A stretch of DNA of 64,000 nt from JAOXRU01 sp965247735 (GTDB taxonomy: Bacteria > Bacteroidota > Bacteroidia > Flavobacteriales > Flavobacteriaceae), in the NCBI GenBank assembly GCA_965247735.1, contig CBDFHN010000002.1, positions 4,278,001 to 4,342,000 on the forward strand. The letters are read 5' to 3'. Below, piece after piece: positions 1 to 8,846 of the stretch. A program made the translations under genes and the position numbers. Each line of letters starts with the position of its first letter. The first letter of the stretch is position 1. The notes beneath the pieces are model-generated. The model did no database searches and had not been told where the DNA came from. It worked only from the letters and a program-made list of their open reading frames with translations.

Positions 1-570
1 AGTATTAAATCTCCAAATACATCTACAAATATCTTGGCTTTTAATTTGGGTGTAAATTATATGTGGAAAAGTTCAGAAAGAGATTATAACATTATAGAAA
101 GAAAAAAGTATAGTGAACCCATAGCATATAATATTGTTTTTAAAACTGGAATTGTAGAGAGTGATGTTATTAATTCTGGACAATATCCGTTTTATATACT
201 AACTGCGTATGCAGATAAAAGGGTAAGTAATAAAAGTAGTTTTCATTTAGGAACAGAAATCTTCTTTTCAAATTTTTTAAAAGAACATATAAAACATAGG
301 GCAATTGCTTATCCAAATGGAGGTGTCACTGGAAATGAAGATTATAAAAGAGTAGGTGTTTTTGGTGGTTATGAGTTGCATATCAACAGGACATCAATTT
401 TTGCTCAATTGGGGTATTATGCATATTATCCTTATGATTTTGAAGGAAAAGTGTATACTAGACTGGGGCTAAAACGTACTTTTGGAAAGCAAATGTTTGG
501 TTCTATGGCTGTAAAATCACATGCAGCCAAAGCAGAGGCAATTGAAATTGGAATAGGAATAAGGTTATGA
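1..570 (+). CDS. PagL-like acyloxyacyl hydrolase family outer-membrane protein (5' end cut by window)
   Basis: The frame is open from base 1, so the start lies outside the window. The visible 189 residues look like an outer-membrane beta-barrel: alternating aromatic strands, a YAYYPYDF turn, and a C-terminal strand ending EIGIGIRL. The C-terminal KSHAAKAEAIEIG resembles the His...Glu end of the PagL/acyloxyacyl hydrolase family (lipid A 3-O-deacylase) as found in Bacteroidota. In PagL the His is followed two residues later by Ser; here that position is Ala, so activity is uncertain. The stop codon overlaps the start of the next gene (ATGA), so the two are probably co-transcribed. It could also be an unrelated barrel; the family call is from motif memory only. 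Confidence 0.6.
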   Translation, partial: SIKSPNTSTNILAFNLGVNYMWKSSERDYNIIERKKYSEPIAYNIVFKTGIVESDVINSGQYPFYILTAYADKRVSNKSSFHLGTEIFFSNFLKEHIKHRAIAYPNGGVTGNEDYKRVGVFGGYELHINRTSIFAQLGYYAYYPYDFEGKVYTRLGLKRTFGKQMFGSMAVKSHAAKAEAIEIGIGIRL

Positions 571-1325
571 TGAAAAGAGTAGTTAGTTTAGGTCTGTTTT
601 TTCTTTTAATTGGTTGTGCCAATGATAATGCTCCAGGATGTCTACAGGCAGCAGGAACTATTGTGAAAAAAGAAGAACACGTTGCTAAATTTTCAAAAAT
701 AACAGTTTTTGAAGGAGTGCAATTAATTATTAAAAAAGGCGCAAATAGAAAAGTACTTATCGAAACAGGAGAGTATCTTCTAGATGAGGTTTCGGTTATA
801 GTGGAAGAAGGGAGATTGTTGTTGAAGGATAATAATTCATGCAATTTATTTAGAGCATATGGGCTTACTAAAGTTTTTGTAACAACACCTATCCTTTCAG
901 AAATAAGAAGTAGTACAGAATTAGAAATCACTAGCGATGGAATATTGGATTTTCCAAATTTGCTGTTATATGCAAATGATTATGGAGAAGGGTTTGAAGG
1001 TTATAATAACAACGGAAGTTATAATCTAGAAGTAAAAAGCAAATCATTAAGCATAATCACAAATGGAAATTCTAGCTTTGAGATTAAAGGAAAAACAGAT
1101 AATTTTAATGTTAGTCTTGCAGCGGGAAACTCAAGAGTTATGGCTAAAGATTTAATTGCAGAGAATGTAAAAGTATTTCATAGAAGTTCTAATGATATTT
1201 TGGTAAGTCCCCAGCAGTCTTTAAAAGGAAAATTGGTGAGTACAGGAGATGTACAGTCTTTTTATCTGCCCCCAGTTGTGGAAGTAGAAGAGTTATATAA
1301 AGGAAAAGTAATTTTTAAAAATTAA
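567..1325 (+). CDS. Head-GIN (DUF2807) domain lipoprotein
   Basis: 252 residues. The N-terminus is a lipoprotein signal: a hydrophobic stretch followed by LIGC, with the lipidated Cys near residue 17. The remainder is a long run of short beta strands with periodic small/acidic turns (VFEGVQLIIKKG, LEVKSKSLSIITNGNSS), the pattern of the DUF2807 head-GIN beta-helix domain common in flavobacterial auto-transporter-adhesin-like lipoproteins of unknown function. It overlaps the preceding barrel gene by 4 bases and is followed 3 bases later by the serine hydrolase, suggesting one envelope operon. No catalytic motif is visible. Confidence 0.75.
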   Translation: MMKRVVSLGLFFLLIGCANDNAPGCLQAAGTIVKKEEHVAKFSKITVFEGVQLIIKKGANRKVLIETGEYLLDEVSVIVEEGRLLLKDNNSCNLFRAYGLTKVFVTTPILSEIRSSTELEITSDGILDFPNLLLYANDYGEGFEGYNNNGSYNLEVKSKSLSIITNGNSSFEIKGKTDNFNVSLAAGNSRVMAKDLIAENVKVFHRSSNDILVSPQQSLKGKLVSTGDVQSFYLPPVVEVEELYKGKVIFKN

Positions 1326-1328
1326 GAA

Positions 1329-2420
1329 TTGAGCTTACTATTTTCATATATCAAATCGTTTTTTGAAATAAAACCTGAAAAGGAAGAGAGTAGTGCTGTC
1401 TTCGATTTTGAGGCCATAATTATTAATCTTATTGATGAAAAAAAGATTCCTGGACTTGGGTTGTCAGTCTATAAAAAAGGAATTCCTTTTTTTGAAAAAG
1501 GATATGGGTATGCAAATATCGAAACTAAAGAACGGATAGATCCATCAAAAACAATGTTTAGGATTGCAAGTGTTTCAAAACCTATTGCAGCAACAGCATT
1601 GGCAAAAATGGTAGAAGAGAGAATTGTCGATTTAGATACTTCTTTATATGTTTATGTTCCTTACTATCCGCAAAAAAAGTATGATTTTACTTTAAGACAA
1701 TTGGCAGGGCATACGGCAGGATTTAGAACATATCAATGGAAAGAATATATGTTGAATACCCCCTATTCAATAAAAGATGGAATAGCGGTATTTAAAGATG
1801 ATGATTTATTGTTCCAGCCGGGAAAATCATATCAGTATACAAGTTATGATTGGGTATTGCTTTCTTTAGCAATGCAAGAAGCAAGCGGAATTCCTTTTGA
1901 GAAATATGTGGAAGATAAGGTGTTGAATCCTTTAGGGTTGAATGATATTAAACCAGAGCTAAAAGGGGAATTAACGCAGAATCTTACAAAATTTTATTCA
2001 AGAAGAGGAGGAAAAGGATTTAGAGAAGCTGTTGAGGTTGATAATTTTTATAAGCTTGGTGGTGGTGGTTATTTGGCAACTCCAAATGCAATTGCTAGGT
2101 TTGGAGCATCATATTTAACAACAAATATTATCTCTCCAGAGCTAAAAAAAGAATTTACAACTTCTCAAAAAATAGAAGACCAACTTACATATTACGGCTT
2201 AGGATGGGAAACTAGTTTTGATATTCATGGTAGACCGTATTATGGACATACCGGTAATGGAATTGGAGGTTATGCTATTTTTAGAGTATATCCAGAACAG
2301 GAAATGGTGTTTTCGATACTAATTAATTGTACTAATCCAAAAATAGAAGAGCAATTGCAGCAAATAATAGATGGTGTTTTTGTAAAAGCTATTGATTCAG
2401 CGCTTCTTTCGAAGCAGTAA
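1329..2420 (+). CDS. Beta-lactamase-family serine hydrolase
   Basis: 363 residues of the class C beta-lactamase/DD-peptidase fold (PF00144). The nucleophile motif SVSK is at residues 81-84, the second motif YTS at 170-172 and HTG at 307-309. Family members hydrolyse D-peptides, beta-lactams or esters. The TTG start three bases after the previous stop is forced: the two genes share a frame and no earlier start is possible. The N-terminus lacks a clear signal peptide, unusual for the family, so the enzyme may be cytoplasmic or membrane-associated. Its 3' end overlaps convergent gldA by 32 bases. Confidence 0.85.
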   Translation: MSLLFSYIKSFFEIKPEKEESSAVFDFEAIIINLIDEKKIPGLGLSVYKKGIPFFEKGYGYANIETKERIDPSKTMFRIASVSKPIAATALAKMVEERIVDLDTSLYVYVPYYPQKKYDFTLRQLAGHTAGFRTYQWKEYMLNTPYSIKDGIAVFKDDDLLFQPGKSYQYTSYDWVLLSLAMQEASGIPFEKYVEDKVLNPLGLNDIKPELKGELTQNLTKFYSRRGGKGFREAVEVDNFYKLGGGGYLATPNAIARFGASYLTTNIISPELKKEFTTSQKIEDQLTYYGLGWETSFDIHGRPYYGHTGNGIGGYAIFRVYPEQEMVFSILINCTNPKIEEQLQQIIDGVFVKAIDSALLSKQ

Positions 2421-3303
2421 GTGAAACAAACAAGCTTTCCAAACTTGCATTTTTTCTATTGATCTGCAAGGTTTTTAGCCCATTTTCTTTGGCAAAATCA
2501 AAAAGGACAGGCCGCATATCATCATTGGTATCAAAGGCTATTAGGTAGTTAAAACCTCCAACATTCTTAACAGAAGAGACTGTAGGCATTCTTTTAAGGA
2601 AAGCTTCTTCAACTCTATAGTCAAACTCTACTTCTATAAGTTGTTGTTCGGAAGCTCTAAGTTCCTCAATTTTTTTATCTGCAACAATAACTCCTTTATT
2701 AATGATTATAACCCTATCACAAATGGCTTCTACTTCTTTCATGATGTGCGTAGAGAGTAGAATAGTTTTTTCTTCTCCAATACTTTTTATAAGTGCTCTA
2801 ATTTCTATAAGCTGGTTTGGGTCTAATCCTGTAGTTGGTTCATCTAAAATTAAAACTTCAGGGTTATGAAGCATTGCAGCTGCTAACCCTACACGTTGTC
2901 GATATCCTTTAGAAAGCTGACCTATTTTTTTATGTGCCTCGTCGGTTAAACCCGTTTGTTGAATAATATCATTTAGTTGCGATTTATCACTTTTGTACAA
3001 ATTAGCACTTAAAGTCAAATATTCTTTTACATATAAGTCTAGATATAGCGGATTGTGCTCTGGTAAATAGCCAACAGATTGTTGCACCAATTTTGTTGCC
3101 TTTTCAATATCATAATCATTTACGGCAGCGGTTCCTTCATTTGGTTTAAGATAAGTTGTTAATATTTTCATCAATGTAGATTTCCCTGCCCCATTAGGAC
3201 CTAAGAAACCAACAATTTCTCCTTTTTCAATAGAAAAAGAAATATTGTCAAGCACTTTTTGCTTGCCGTAACTTTTAGAAATATTAGAAACAACTATAGA
3301 CAT
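2389..3303 (-). CDS. gldA: Gliding motility ABC transporter ATP-binding subunit GldA
   Basis: 304 residues from the ATG at 3303. Walker A GPNGAGKST is at residues 35-43, the ABC signature LSKGYRQR at 130-137, Walker B LILDEP at 151-156 and the switch His at 186. The N-terminal MSIVVSNISKSYG and the HNPLYLDLYV segment match flavobacterial GldA, which works with the permease GldFG in gliding motility. A TTG 30 bases further upstream would extend the frame, but it lies inside the probable promoter box, so the ATG is preferred. The gene is alone on its strand and converges on the serine hydrolase gene. Confidence 0.93.
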   Translation of the reverse strand: MSIVVSNISKSYGKQKVLDNISFSIEKGEIVGFLGPNGAGKSTLMKILTTYLKPNEGTAAVNDYDIEKATKLVQQSVGYLPEHNPLYLDLYVKEYLTLSANLYKSDKSQLNDIIQQTGLTDEAHKKIGQLSKGYRQRVGLAAAMLHNPEVLILDEPTTGLDPNQLIEIRALIKSIGEEKTILLSTHIMKEVEAICDRVIIINKGVIVADKKIEELRASEQQLIEVEFDYRVEEAFLKRMPTVSSVKNVGGFNYLIAFDTNDDMRPVLFDFAKENGLKTLQINRKNASLESLFVSLTASKEALNQ

Positions 3304-3330
3304 TGTGGTGTAATTAGTTTTTATTGTTTT

Positions 3331-3338
3331 CAAAAATA
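3331..3338 (-). promoter_or_regulatory. Probable -7 box of gldA promoter
   Basis: On the minus strand this reads TATTTTTG, fitting the Bacteroidota -7 consensus TAnnTTTG, 27 bases upstream of the gldA ATG. The -33 element was not assigned. Confidence 0.45.
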
Positions 3339-3612
3339 CACAATAATTAATAGCTGATTGTATCCATGTTAACTTTATAAAAATGTTTTTTATGCTTACT
3401 GTATATTATAATGTCTAATCATTAAAAGTGATGTTAGACGATAAGTGAACAGGTGTTAATAGATAGTATGACAACTGTAATTTAAAATTTCGCAAGAAAA
3501 TATATTGGATTTTAGGAAATTGACAAGTAAGTTCATAAAATGATTGTTTTTCCATAAAAAGTGATTCAAAGTTTTGAAGTTTATAATTAATACCTACATT
3601 AGCTAAACAATT
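3339..3612. other. Intergenic region upstream of the Phe attenuator
   Basis: No gene is seen. It should hold the promoter of the aromatic operon, but I see no perfect TAnnTTTG box. An imperfect inverted repeat (GTCTAATCA / TGATGTTAGAC, about 3411-3437) is present without a T-run and could be an operator or chance. Confidence 0.3.
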
Positions 3613-3690
3613 ATGAAAACAAATACAACATTTAGCTGGAACGGATTTTATTTTTTCTTCTATTTTAGAAGAGAGACCGAGACCCTATAG
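3613..3690 (+). CDS. Phe/Tyr-rich leader peptide of the aromatic operon
   Basis: A 25-codon ORF (ATG 3613, TAG 3688) encodes a peptide whose centre reads FYFFFYF; overall it has six Phe, two Tyr and one Trp. It ends 66 bases before pheA, and its last codons overlap the first strand of an RNA hairpin. This is the classical design of a ribosome-mediated attenuator leader: starvation for charged tRNA-Phe (and perhaps tRNA-Tyr) would stall the ribosome on the aromatic run and favour the antiterminator. The peptide itself needs no function. Confidence 0.85.
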   Translation: MKTNTTFSWNGFYFFFYFRRETETL

Positions 3691-3725
3691 ATTGTTGAAA
3701 AATATAATTATAATAAAGTCTCGGT
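3676..3725 (+). promoter_or_regulatory. Antiterminator of the Phe attenuator
   Basis: ACCGAGAC (3676-3683), inside the leader peptide, is perfectly complementary to GTCTCGGT (3718-3725), which contains most of the left arm of the terminator. The two pairings are mutually exclusive. A ribosome stalled upstream on Phe codons leaves 3676-3683 free to pair, preventing the terminator and letting RNA polymerase enter pheA. Confidence 0.8.
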
Positions 3726-3745
3726 TTTTAGCTGGGACTTTTTTT
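3715..3745 (+). terminator. Attenuator terminator before pheA
   Basis: Left arm AAAGTCTC (3715-3722) pairs with GGGACTTT (3734-3741) with one G-U pair, and is followed by a T-run to 3745. It lies 12 bases before the pheA start, so it must be overcome for the operon to be expressed. Confidence 0.8.
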
Positions 3746-3756
3746 ATGCTTAAAAA

Positions 3757-4584
3757 ATGAAAAATAATATTGCAATACAAGGAGTAAAAGGCTCCAATCA
3801 TTATAAAGTCGCTCAAGAATACTATGCAAATGATGTGCTAGTAAAAGAATGTTTGTCTTTTGATGCTTTAGCGGATAGCTTAAATGATAGTTCGGTAACA
3901 CAAGCAGTTATGGCGATTGAAAATTCTATTGCAGGATCAATATTACCGAATTATGCCTTAATAGATCATAACGGGTTTCATGTAATCGGAGAATATTATT
4001 TGAATATTAACCATAACCTAATGGCGCTTGATGGAGAAGCTATTTCTGATATAAAAGAAGTATGGTCTCATCCAATGGCCTTATTGCAATGCAAGAAGTT
4101 TTTAAGACAATATCCACATATAAAATTAGTGGAAGATGTGGATACAGCGGAGACAGCACGTAGAATTAATAAAGGTCAATTAAGAGGTATTGCTGCTATT
4201 GCGTCAGATGCGGCAGCAAAATTATACAATCTTAATATTTTGGCTACTAAGATTCAAACTATAAAAAACAACGCAACTAGATTTGTAATTTTAAAAACAT
4301 CAAATTCTGTAATTCCAGAAGATGAGATTAATAAAGCTTCGATGAAGTTTATTACAGATCATAAGCGAGGTAGTTTGGCAACAGTACTTAATGTAATGAG
4401 TGATTGTAATTTAAATTTAACTAAAATACAATCGCTTCCAGAAATTGAAAACCCTTGGCAATATGCATTTTTTGTTGATGTTACATTTAATACCTACGAA
4501 GATTTTGCTAAAGCAAAAGCATTATTGACAATTATGACTCAGAATTATAAGGTACTTGGAGAATATAAAAGTGGAAAAAAATGA
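3757..4584 (+). CDS. pheA: Prephenate dehydratase
   Basis: 275 residues. Converts prephenate to phenylpyruvate in phenylalanine synthesis. The catalytic domain (about 1-180) includes AIENSIAGS near 53-61 and the hallmark TRF at 174-176. An ACT regulatory domain follows (about 195-275) with RGSLATVL; the usual ESRP Phe-binding motif appears as QSLP, so feedback behaviour may differ from E. coli. There is no fused chorismate mutase: that activity is carried by the last gene of the operon. It is the first structural gene after the attenuator and overlaps the aminotransferase by 4 bases. Confidence 0.95.
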   Translation: MKNNIAIQGVKGSNHYKVAQEYYANDVLVKECLSFDALADSLNDSSVTQAVMAIENSIAGSILPNYALIDHNGFHVIGEYYLNINHNLMALDGEAISDIKEVWSHPMALLQCKKFLRQYPHIKLVEDVDTAETARRINKGQLRGIAAIASDAAAKLYNLNILATKIQTIKNNATRFVILKTSNSVIPEDEINKASMKFITDHKRGSLATVLNVMSDCNLNLTKIQSLPEIENPWQYAFFVDVTFNTYEDFAKAKALLTIMTQNYKVLGEYKSGKK

Positions 4585-5726
4585 TAGCAGTAGCAGAAAG
4601 ACTTTCAACAGTTGAAGAGTATTATTTTTCAAAAAAACTTAGAGAAGTAAGAGGGTTGGCTGAGGCAGGAAGACCAATAATAAATATGGGGATTGGAAGC
4701 CCAGATTTGCATCCATCTAAAAAAGTAGTTTCGGTAATACAAAATGCTGTTTTAGATAACAATGCACATCAATATCAAAGTTATCAAGGTTTGCCAGAAT
4801 TACGAAAAGCAATTGCATCTTTTTATAACGACAAGTTTAGGGTAAAGGCAGGTTGGGAAACAGAAATATTACCATTAATGGGCTCAAAAGAGGGGATTAT
4901 GCATATTAGCATGGCTTTCTTAAATAATGGAGATGAGGTATTAATTCCTAATCCAGGATATCCAACCTATTCTTCTGTAACTAAATTGGTAGGTGCGGTA
5001 CCATCATATTACAATTTAAATGCTGAAAGCAATTGGATGCCAGATTTTGATGCGCTAGACCAACAAGATTTGTCTAAAGTAAAGTTAATGTGGGTAAATT
5101 ATCCGCATATGCCAACAGGAACTAATGGAACACTGGCGTTGTATGAGCGTTTGGTGGCATTTGCTAAAAAACATCAAATATTAATAGTAAATGATAATCC
5201 CTATAGTTTTGTTTTAAATGAAAATCCAATAAGTATATTGGAAGTTTCTGGAGCTAAAGAAGTAGCTATGGAGTTAAACTCATTAAGTAAGACTTTTAAT
5301 ATGGCAGGATGGCGAGTAGGAATGTTATTGGGAAGTGAAGCACATATTAATGCAGTTTTAAAAGTAAAAAGTAATATGGATTCTGGAATGTTTTATGGAA
5401 TACAAAAAGGAGCAATTGCTGCTTTGGGAAGTGGAAATGAATGGTATGCAAAAATGGATGCTATTTATACAGAAAGAAGAATTTTGGTTTTTGAATTGGC
5501 AAAAAAACTAGGCTGTACTTTTAGCGAAGAAATATCAGGGCTTTTTGTTTGGGCTAAACTTCCAACTCATATAGAATCAGCTGAGAAATTTATTGATGAG
5601 ATCTTATATGAAAAAGACATTTTTATTACTCCTGGAACTATATTTGGAAGTAATGGAGAAGGGTATATTAGATTTTCGCTTTGTGTACCGAAAGAACAAA
5701 TAGAAAAAGCAATTAGTAGATTTTAG
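4581..5726 (+). CDS. Class I/II PLP-dependent aminotransferase (aromatic pathway)
   Basis: 381 residues of PLP fold type I. The Schiff-base Lys is K237 in NSLSKTFNMAGWRVG; YPHMPTG at 174-180 replaces the common YPNNPTG. The position between prephenate dehydratase and prephenate dehydrogenase indicates transamination of phenylpyruvate and 4-hydroxyphenylpyruvate (or of prephenate) to make Phe and Tyr. By sequence it resembles the LL-diaminopimelate/aspartate aminotransferase group, so annotation by similarity alone could mislead. Its start overlaps the pheA stop. Confidence 0.88.
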   Translation: MIAVAERLSTVEEYYFSKKLREVRGLAEAGRPIINMGIGSPDLHPSKKVVSVIQNAVLDNNAHQYQSYQGLPELRKAIASFYNDKFRVKAGWETEILPLMGSKEGIMHISMAFLNNGDEVLIPNPGYPTYSSVTKLVGAVPSYYNLNAESNWMPDFDALDQQDLSKVKLMWVNYPHMPTGTNGTLALYERLVAFAKKHQILIVNDNPYSFVLNENPISILEVSGAKEVAMELNSLSKTFNMAGWRVGMLLGSEAHINAVLKVKSNMDSGMFYGIQKGAIAALGSGNEWYAKMDAIYTERRILVFELAKKLGCTFSEEISGLFVWAKLPTHIESAEKFIDEILYEKDIFITPGTIFGSNGEGYIRFSLCVPKEQIEKAISRF

Positions 5727-5770
5727 AATAAATAGAGTATGGAATTGTTTAAAAATTTTAAAATAAACCA

Positions 5771-6628
5771 ATGAAAGTATTTGTAATCGGTTTGGGACTC
5801 ATAGGTGGATCTTTGGCTATTGATATAAAAAAAACAGATAAAGAAATTAGTATTTATGGAATTGATACTAACAAAACTCATCTTGATGAAGCTAAAACAT
5901 TGGGTTTTGTAGATAAGGAAGCAACTATATCAGATTTAAATATAGCAGATGTGGTTATTCTAGCGGTTCCTGTAGATTCTAGTATTAAACTATTGCCCGA
6001 AATTTTAGATGCGGTTGGTGATGATGCGATTGTTTTTGATGTAGGTTCTACTAAAGAATCCATTTGCAATATAATTGAAGACCATCCTAAAAGGAGAAAT
6101 TTTTTGGCAGCACATCCAATTGCGGGAACAGAGTTTTCAGGACCAAGTGCAGCAATGGAAGGTTTATTTGTTGGGAAAACAAATATTATTTGTGAGGTGG
6201 AAAAAACAGCATTTAAACTGCAAGAAAAAATGTTGAATTTATTTACAAAAATAGGAATGCGTATTCGTTATATGGACCCTAAATCTCATGATAAACATAT
6301 TGCATATATGTCACACTTGTCTCATATAACTTCTTTTATGTTAGGAAAGACCGTTATAGAAAAGGAAAAAAATGAACGTGATATTTTTGATATGGCAGGT
6401 AGTGGTTTTGAAAGTACAGTAAGACTAGCAAAAAGTTCACCAGCAATGTGGACGCCTATCTTTAAAGAGAATAAAAAAAATGTGATAGAAACATTAGAAG
6501 AATATATTGCTAATCTTCAGCATTTTAAAAAGTTAATGTTAAACGATGAGTTTGATGCAATTTTTGAAGAAATGGACAATACCAATAAGATAAAAGAGAT
6601 ATTAAAAGGAATACAAATAACAGCTTAA
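5771..6628 (+). CDS. tyrA: Prephenate dehydrogenase
   Basis: 285 residues. Oxidative decarboxylation of prephenate to 4-hydroxyphenylpyruvate, the tyrosine branch. The N-terminal Rossmann motif GLGLIGGS is at residues 7-14; the substrate-site HPIAGTE is near residue 115 and the C-terminal helical dimerisation region contains SHLSHITSF. No ACT domain is fused. It is the third gene of the attenuator-controlled operon, so Phe-responsive attenuation would also affect Tyr synthesis. Confidence 0.94.
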   Translation: MKVFVIGLGLIGGSLAIDIKKTDKEISIYGIDTNKTHLDEAKTLGFVDKEATISDLNIADVVILAVPVDSSIKLLPEILDAVGDDAIVFDVGSTKESICNIIEDHPKRRNFLAAHPIAGTEFSGPSAAMEGLFVGKTNIICEVEKTAFKLQEKMLNLFTKIGMRIRYMDPKSHDKHIAYMSHLSHITSFMLGKTVIEKEKNERDIFDMAGSGFESTVRLAKSSPAMWTPIFKENKKNVIETLEEYIANLQHFKKLMLNDEFDAIFEEMDNTNKIKEILKGIQITA

Positions 6629-6638
6629 AAGAAGAAAA

Positions 6639-7718
6639 ATGGAAAATTCAAAAAAATTCAGAACTTGGTTAGATGATTTAAAATTAGATCATCCATTAGT
6701 AATTGCAGGGCCATGTAGTGCGGAAACTGAAGAACAGGTACTTAAAATAGCACACGATCTAAAAGATACTGATGTAAATTATTATAGAGCTGGTATATGG
6801 AAACCTAGAACTCGACCTGGTAATTTTGAAGGTGTAGGTGCACTTGGATTAAAATGGTTGCAAAAGGTAAAAGAAGAAACTGGGCTTAAGACGGCAACAG
6901 AAGTTGCCAATAGAGCACATGTAGAATTAGCATTGGAACACGATATAGATTTACTTTGGATTGGAGCACGGTCAACCGTAAGCCCTTTTATTGTTCAAGA
7001 ATTAGCAGATGCGCTTAAAGGAACAGACAAGATTGTATTGGTGAAAAACCCTGTTAATCCAGATTTGCCATTATGGTTAGGTGCAGTAGAACGTTTACAT
7101 TCGGCTGGAATAGAAAAATTGGGTGTTATTCATAGAGGCTTTTCTACTTATGAAAAAACAAAATATAGAAACACACCAGAATGGCAATTGGCAATAGAAT
7201 TGCAAACTAAATTTCCAGATCTTCCATTAATAAGCGATCCTTCACATATTACAGGAAAACGAGATATGATTTTTGATGTATCACAGATGGCATTGGATCT
7301 AAATTTTGATGGATTAATGATTGAGACACATAATGATCCTGATAAAGCATGGAGTGATGCCGCACAGCAAGTAACTCCTGCGTCATTAGTGCAGATTATG
7401 GACGATCTTAAAATAAGAAAAGTATCAAATACAGATGCTGATTATACCGAAGAACTGAGTAATCTACGTGCACAAATAGATGTAATCGATAATAAGATTA
7501 TTGAAACGTTAGGGAAAAGAATGCAAGTGGCTGATGGAATTGGAAGATTAAAGAAAGAAAAAAATGTTGCCGTTTTACAAAGTAAAAGATGGAATGAAAT
7601 TTTAGGTAAAATGGTACTTGAAGGTAAAGAGAATGGACTTAGCGAAGAATTTACTTTAAAAATGTTTAAAGCCATTCATCAAGAATCTATAAATCATCAA
7701 GAAGAGATTGTAAAATAA
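6639..7718 (+). CDS. Bifunctional DAHP synthase / chorismate mutase
   Basis: 359 residues. The N-terminal part (about 1-265) is a type I DAHP synthase of the shorter KDO8P-synthase-like branch: AGPCSAE near residue 23, KPRTRPGNFEG, VIHRGFSTYE and the DPSHITGKRD metal/substrate segment. The C-terminal about 90 residues are an AroQ-type chorismate mutase (LRAQIDVIDNKIIETLGKRM). The protein therefore joins the first shikimate-pathway step with the first step of the Phe/Tyr branch, and CM-domain ligand binding may give allosteric control. Last gene of the operon, followed by a terminator. Confidence 0.94.
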   Translation: MENSKKFRTWLDDLKLDHPLVIAGPCSAETEEQVLKIAHDLKDTDVNYYRAGIWKPRTRPGNFEGVGALGLKWLQKVKEETGLKTATEVANRAHVELALEHDIDLLWIGARSTVSPFIVQELADALKGTDKIVLVKNPVNPDLPLWLGAVERLHSAGIEKLGVIHRGFSTYEKTKYRNTPEWQLAIELQTKFPDLPLISDPSHITGKRDMIFDVSQMALDLNFDGLMIETHNDPDKAWSDAAQQVTPASLVQIMDDLKIRKVSNTDADYTEELSNLRAQIDVIDNKIIETLGKRMQVADGIGRLKKEKNVAVLQSKRWNEILGKMVLEGKENGLSEEFTLKMFKAIHQESINHQEEIVK

Positions 7719-7739
7719 ACAATTCTTTGTAACGATTAA

Positions 7740-7785
7740 AGCACAGCGTTTAACCTTTTCTGGGTTTAAAAGCTGTGCTCTTTTT
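7740..7785 (+). terminator. Terminator of the aromatic operon
   Basis: AGCACAGC (7740-7747) pairs with GCTGTGCT (7772-7779), followed by CTTTTT. It is 21 bases after the chorismate mutase stop. Confidence 0.85.
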
Positions 7786-7834
7786 AGTTTATGGGAAGAT
7801 TATTGTTTCTTTGTGGTAAAGAAGATGTGTTTGT

Positions 7835-8794
7835 ATGACAGGAACTGTTTATAAATCTACAGGAAGTTGGTATGTAGTTAAGGCCCAAGATGGTGTTTTT
7901 TATAAGTGTAGGATAAAAGGAAAATTTAGAATACAAGATATAAAAAGTACCAATCCAGTTGCTGTAGGTGATGTTGTGGACTTTAAATTGGATGAAAAAG
8001 GGGATGAGCGAACTGGAGTAATTTCGAAAATTCACGATCGTAATAATTATGTGATTCGCAAATCGGTAAACCTTTCCAAGCAAATTCATATTATAGCTGC
8101 TAATGTAGATACCGTATTTTTATTGGTAACATTAAATAACCCTAAAACCTATGCTAGTTTTATAGATCGGTTTTTGGTAACTACACAGGCATATAGGATT
8201 CCTACAATTTTATTATTCAATAAAGTAGATACATATGATGAAGAGGAGTTGTTGGAGGTTAAGTATTTAGCAGCACTATATAGGAGCATTGGTTATACTT
8301 GTATAGGCATATCTGCGAAAACGGGGAAAAATGTAGAAAAAGTAAAAGAGTTGATGGAGGGTAAGTCGAGTATGTTTGTTGGGCATTCTGGAGCAGGAAA
8401 ATCAACTTTAGTAAATAAGATTGATGCTAATTTAGATTTGAAAACTGAAGTAATCTCAGAACAACATCAACAAGGAAAGCATACCACAACTTTTGCAGAA
8501 ATGTTCGATCTTAATTTTAATGCCAAAATTATTGATACTCCAGGTATAAAGGGTTTTGGAATTGTAGATGTAGAAAAGGAAGAGCTGGGGGATTATTTCC
8601 CTGAATTTTTTAGACTAAAAGAACAGTGTAAATTTAATAACTGCTTGCATGTAAACGAGCCAAAATGTGCGGTAAAAGAAGCATTAGATAATGATGAACT
8701 TTCGTGGAGTAGGTATAAGAGTTATTTGCAAATTTTAAATGGAGAGGACGAAAACTATAGGGTGGATATTCATGATTTGGGTAAAAAAAAGTAA
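7835..8794 (+). CDS. rsgA: Ribosome small-subunit-dependent GTPase RsgA
   Basis: 319 residues. A circularly permuted GTPase that checks 30S subunit maturation. An N-terminal OB fold (about 1-70) is followed by G4 NKVD at 129-132 ahead of the P-loop GHSGAGKST at 183-191 and G3 DTPG at 234-237, the permuted order typical of the family. The C-terminal zinc site is intact: C265, C270, H272 and C278. It stands directly before dtd, a pairing that suggests a small translation-related transcription unit. Confidence 0.96.
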   Translation: MTGTVYKSTGSWYVVKAQDGVFYKCRIKGKFRIQDIKSTNPVAVGDVVDFKLDEKGDERTGVISKIHDRNNYVIRKSVNLSKQIHIIAANVDTVFLLVTLNNPKTYASFIDRFLVTTQAYRIPTILLFNKVDTYDEEELLEVKYLAALYRSIGYTCIGISAKTGKNVEKVKELMEGKSSMFVGHSGAGKSTLVNKIDANLDLKTEVISEQHQQGKHTTTFAEMFDLNFNAKIIDTPGIKGFGIVDVEKEELGDYFPEFFRLKEQCKFNNCLHVNEPKCAVKEALDNDELSWSRYKSYLQILNGEDENYRVDIHDLGKKK

Positions 8795-8846
8795 GTAAAT
8801 TTATTATTGGTTTTAAGTAGATGAGAGTATCAATACTATTAAAAAA

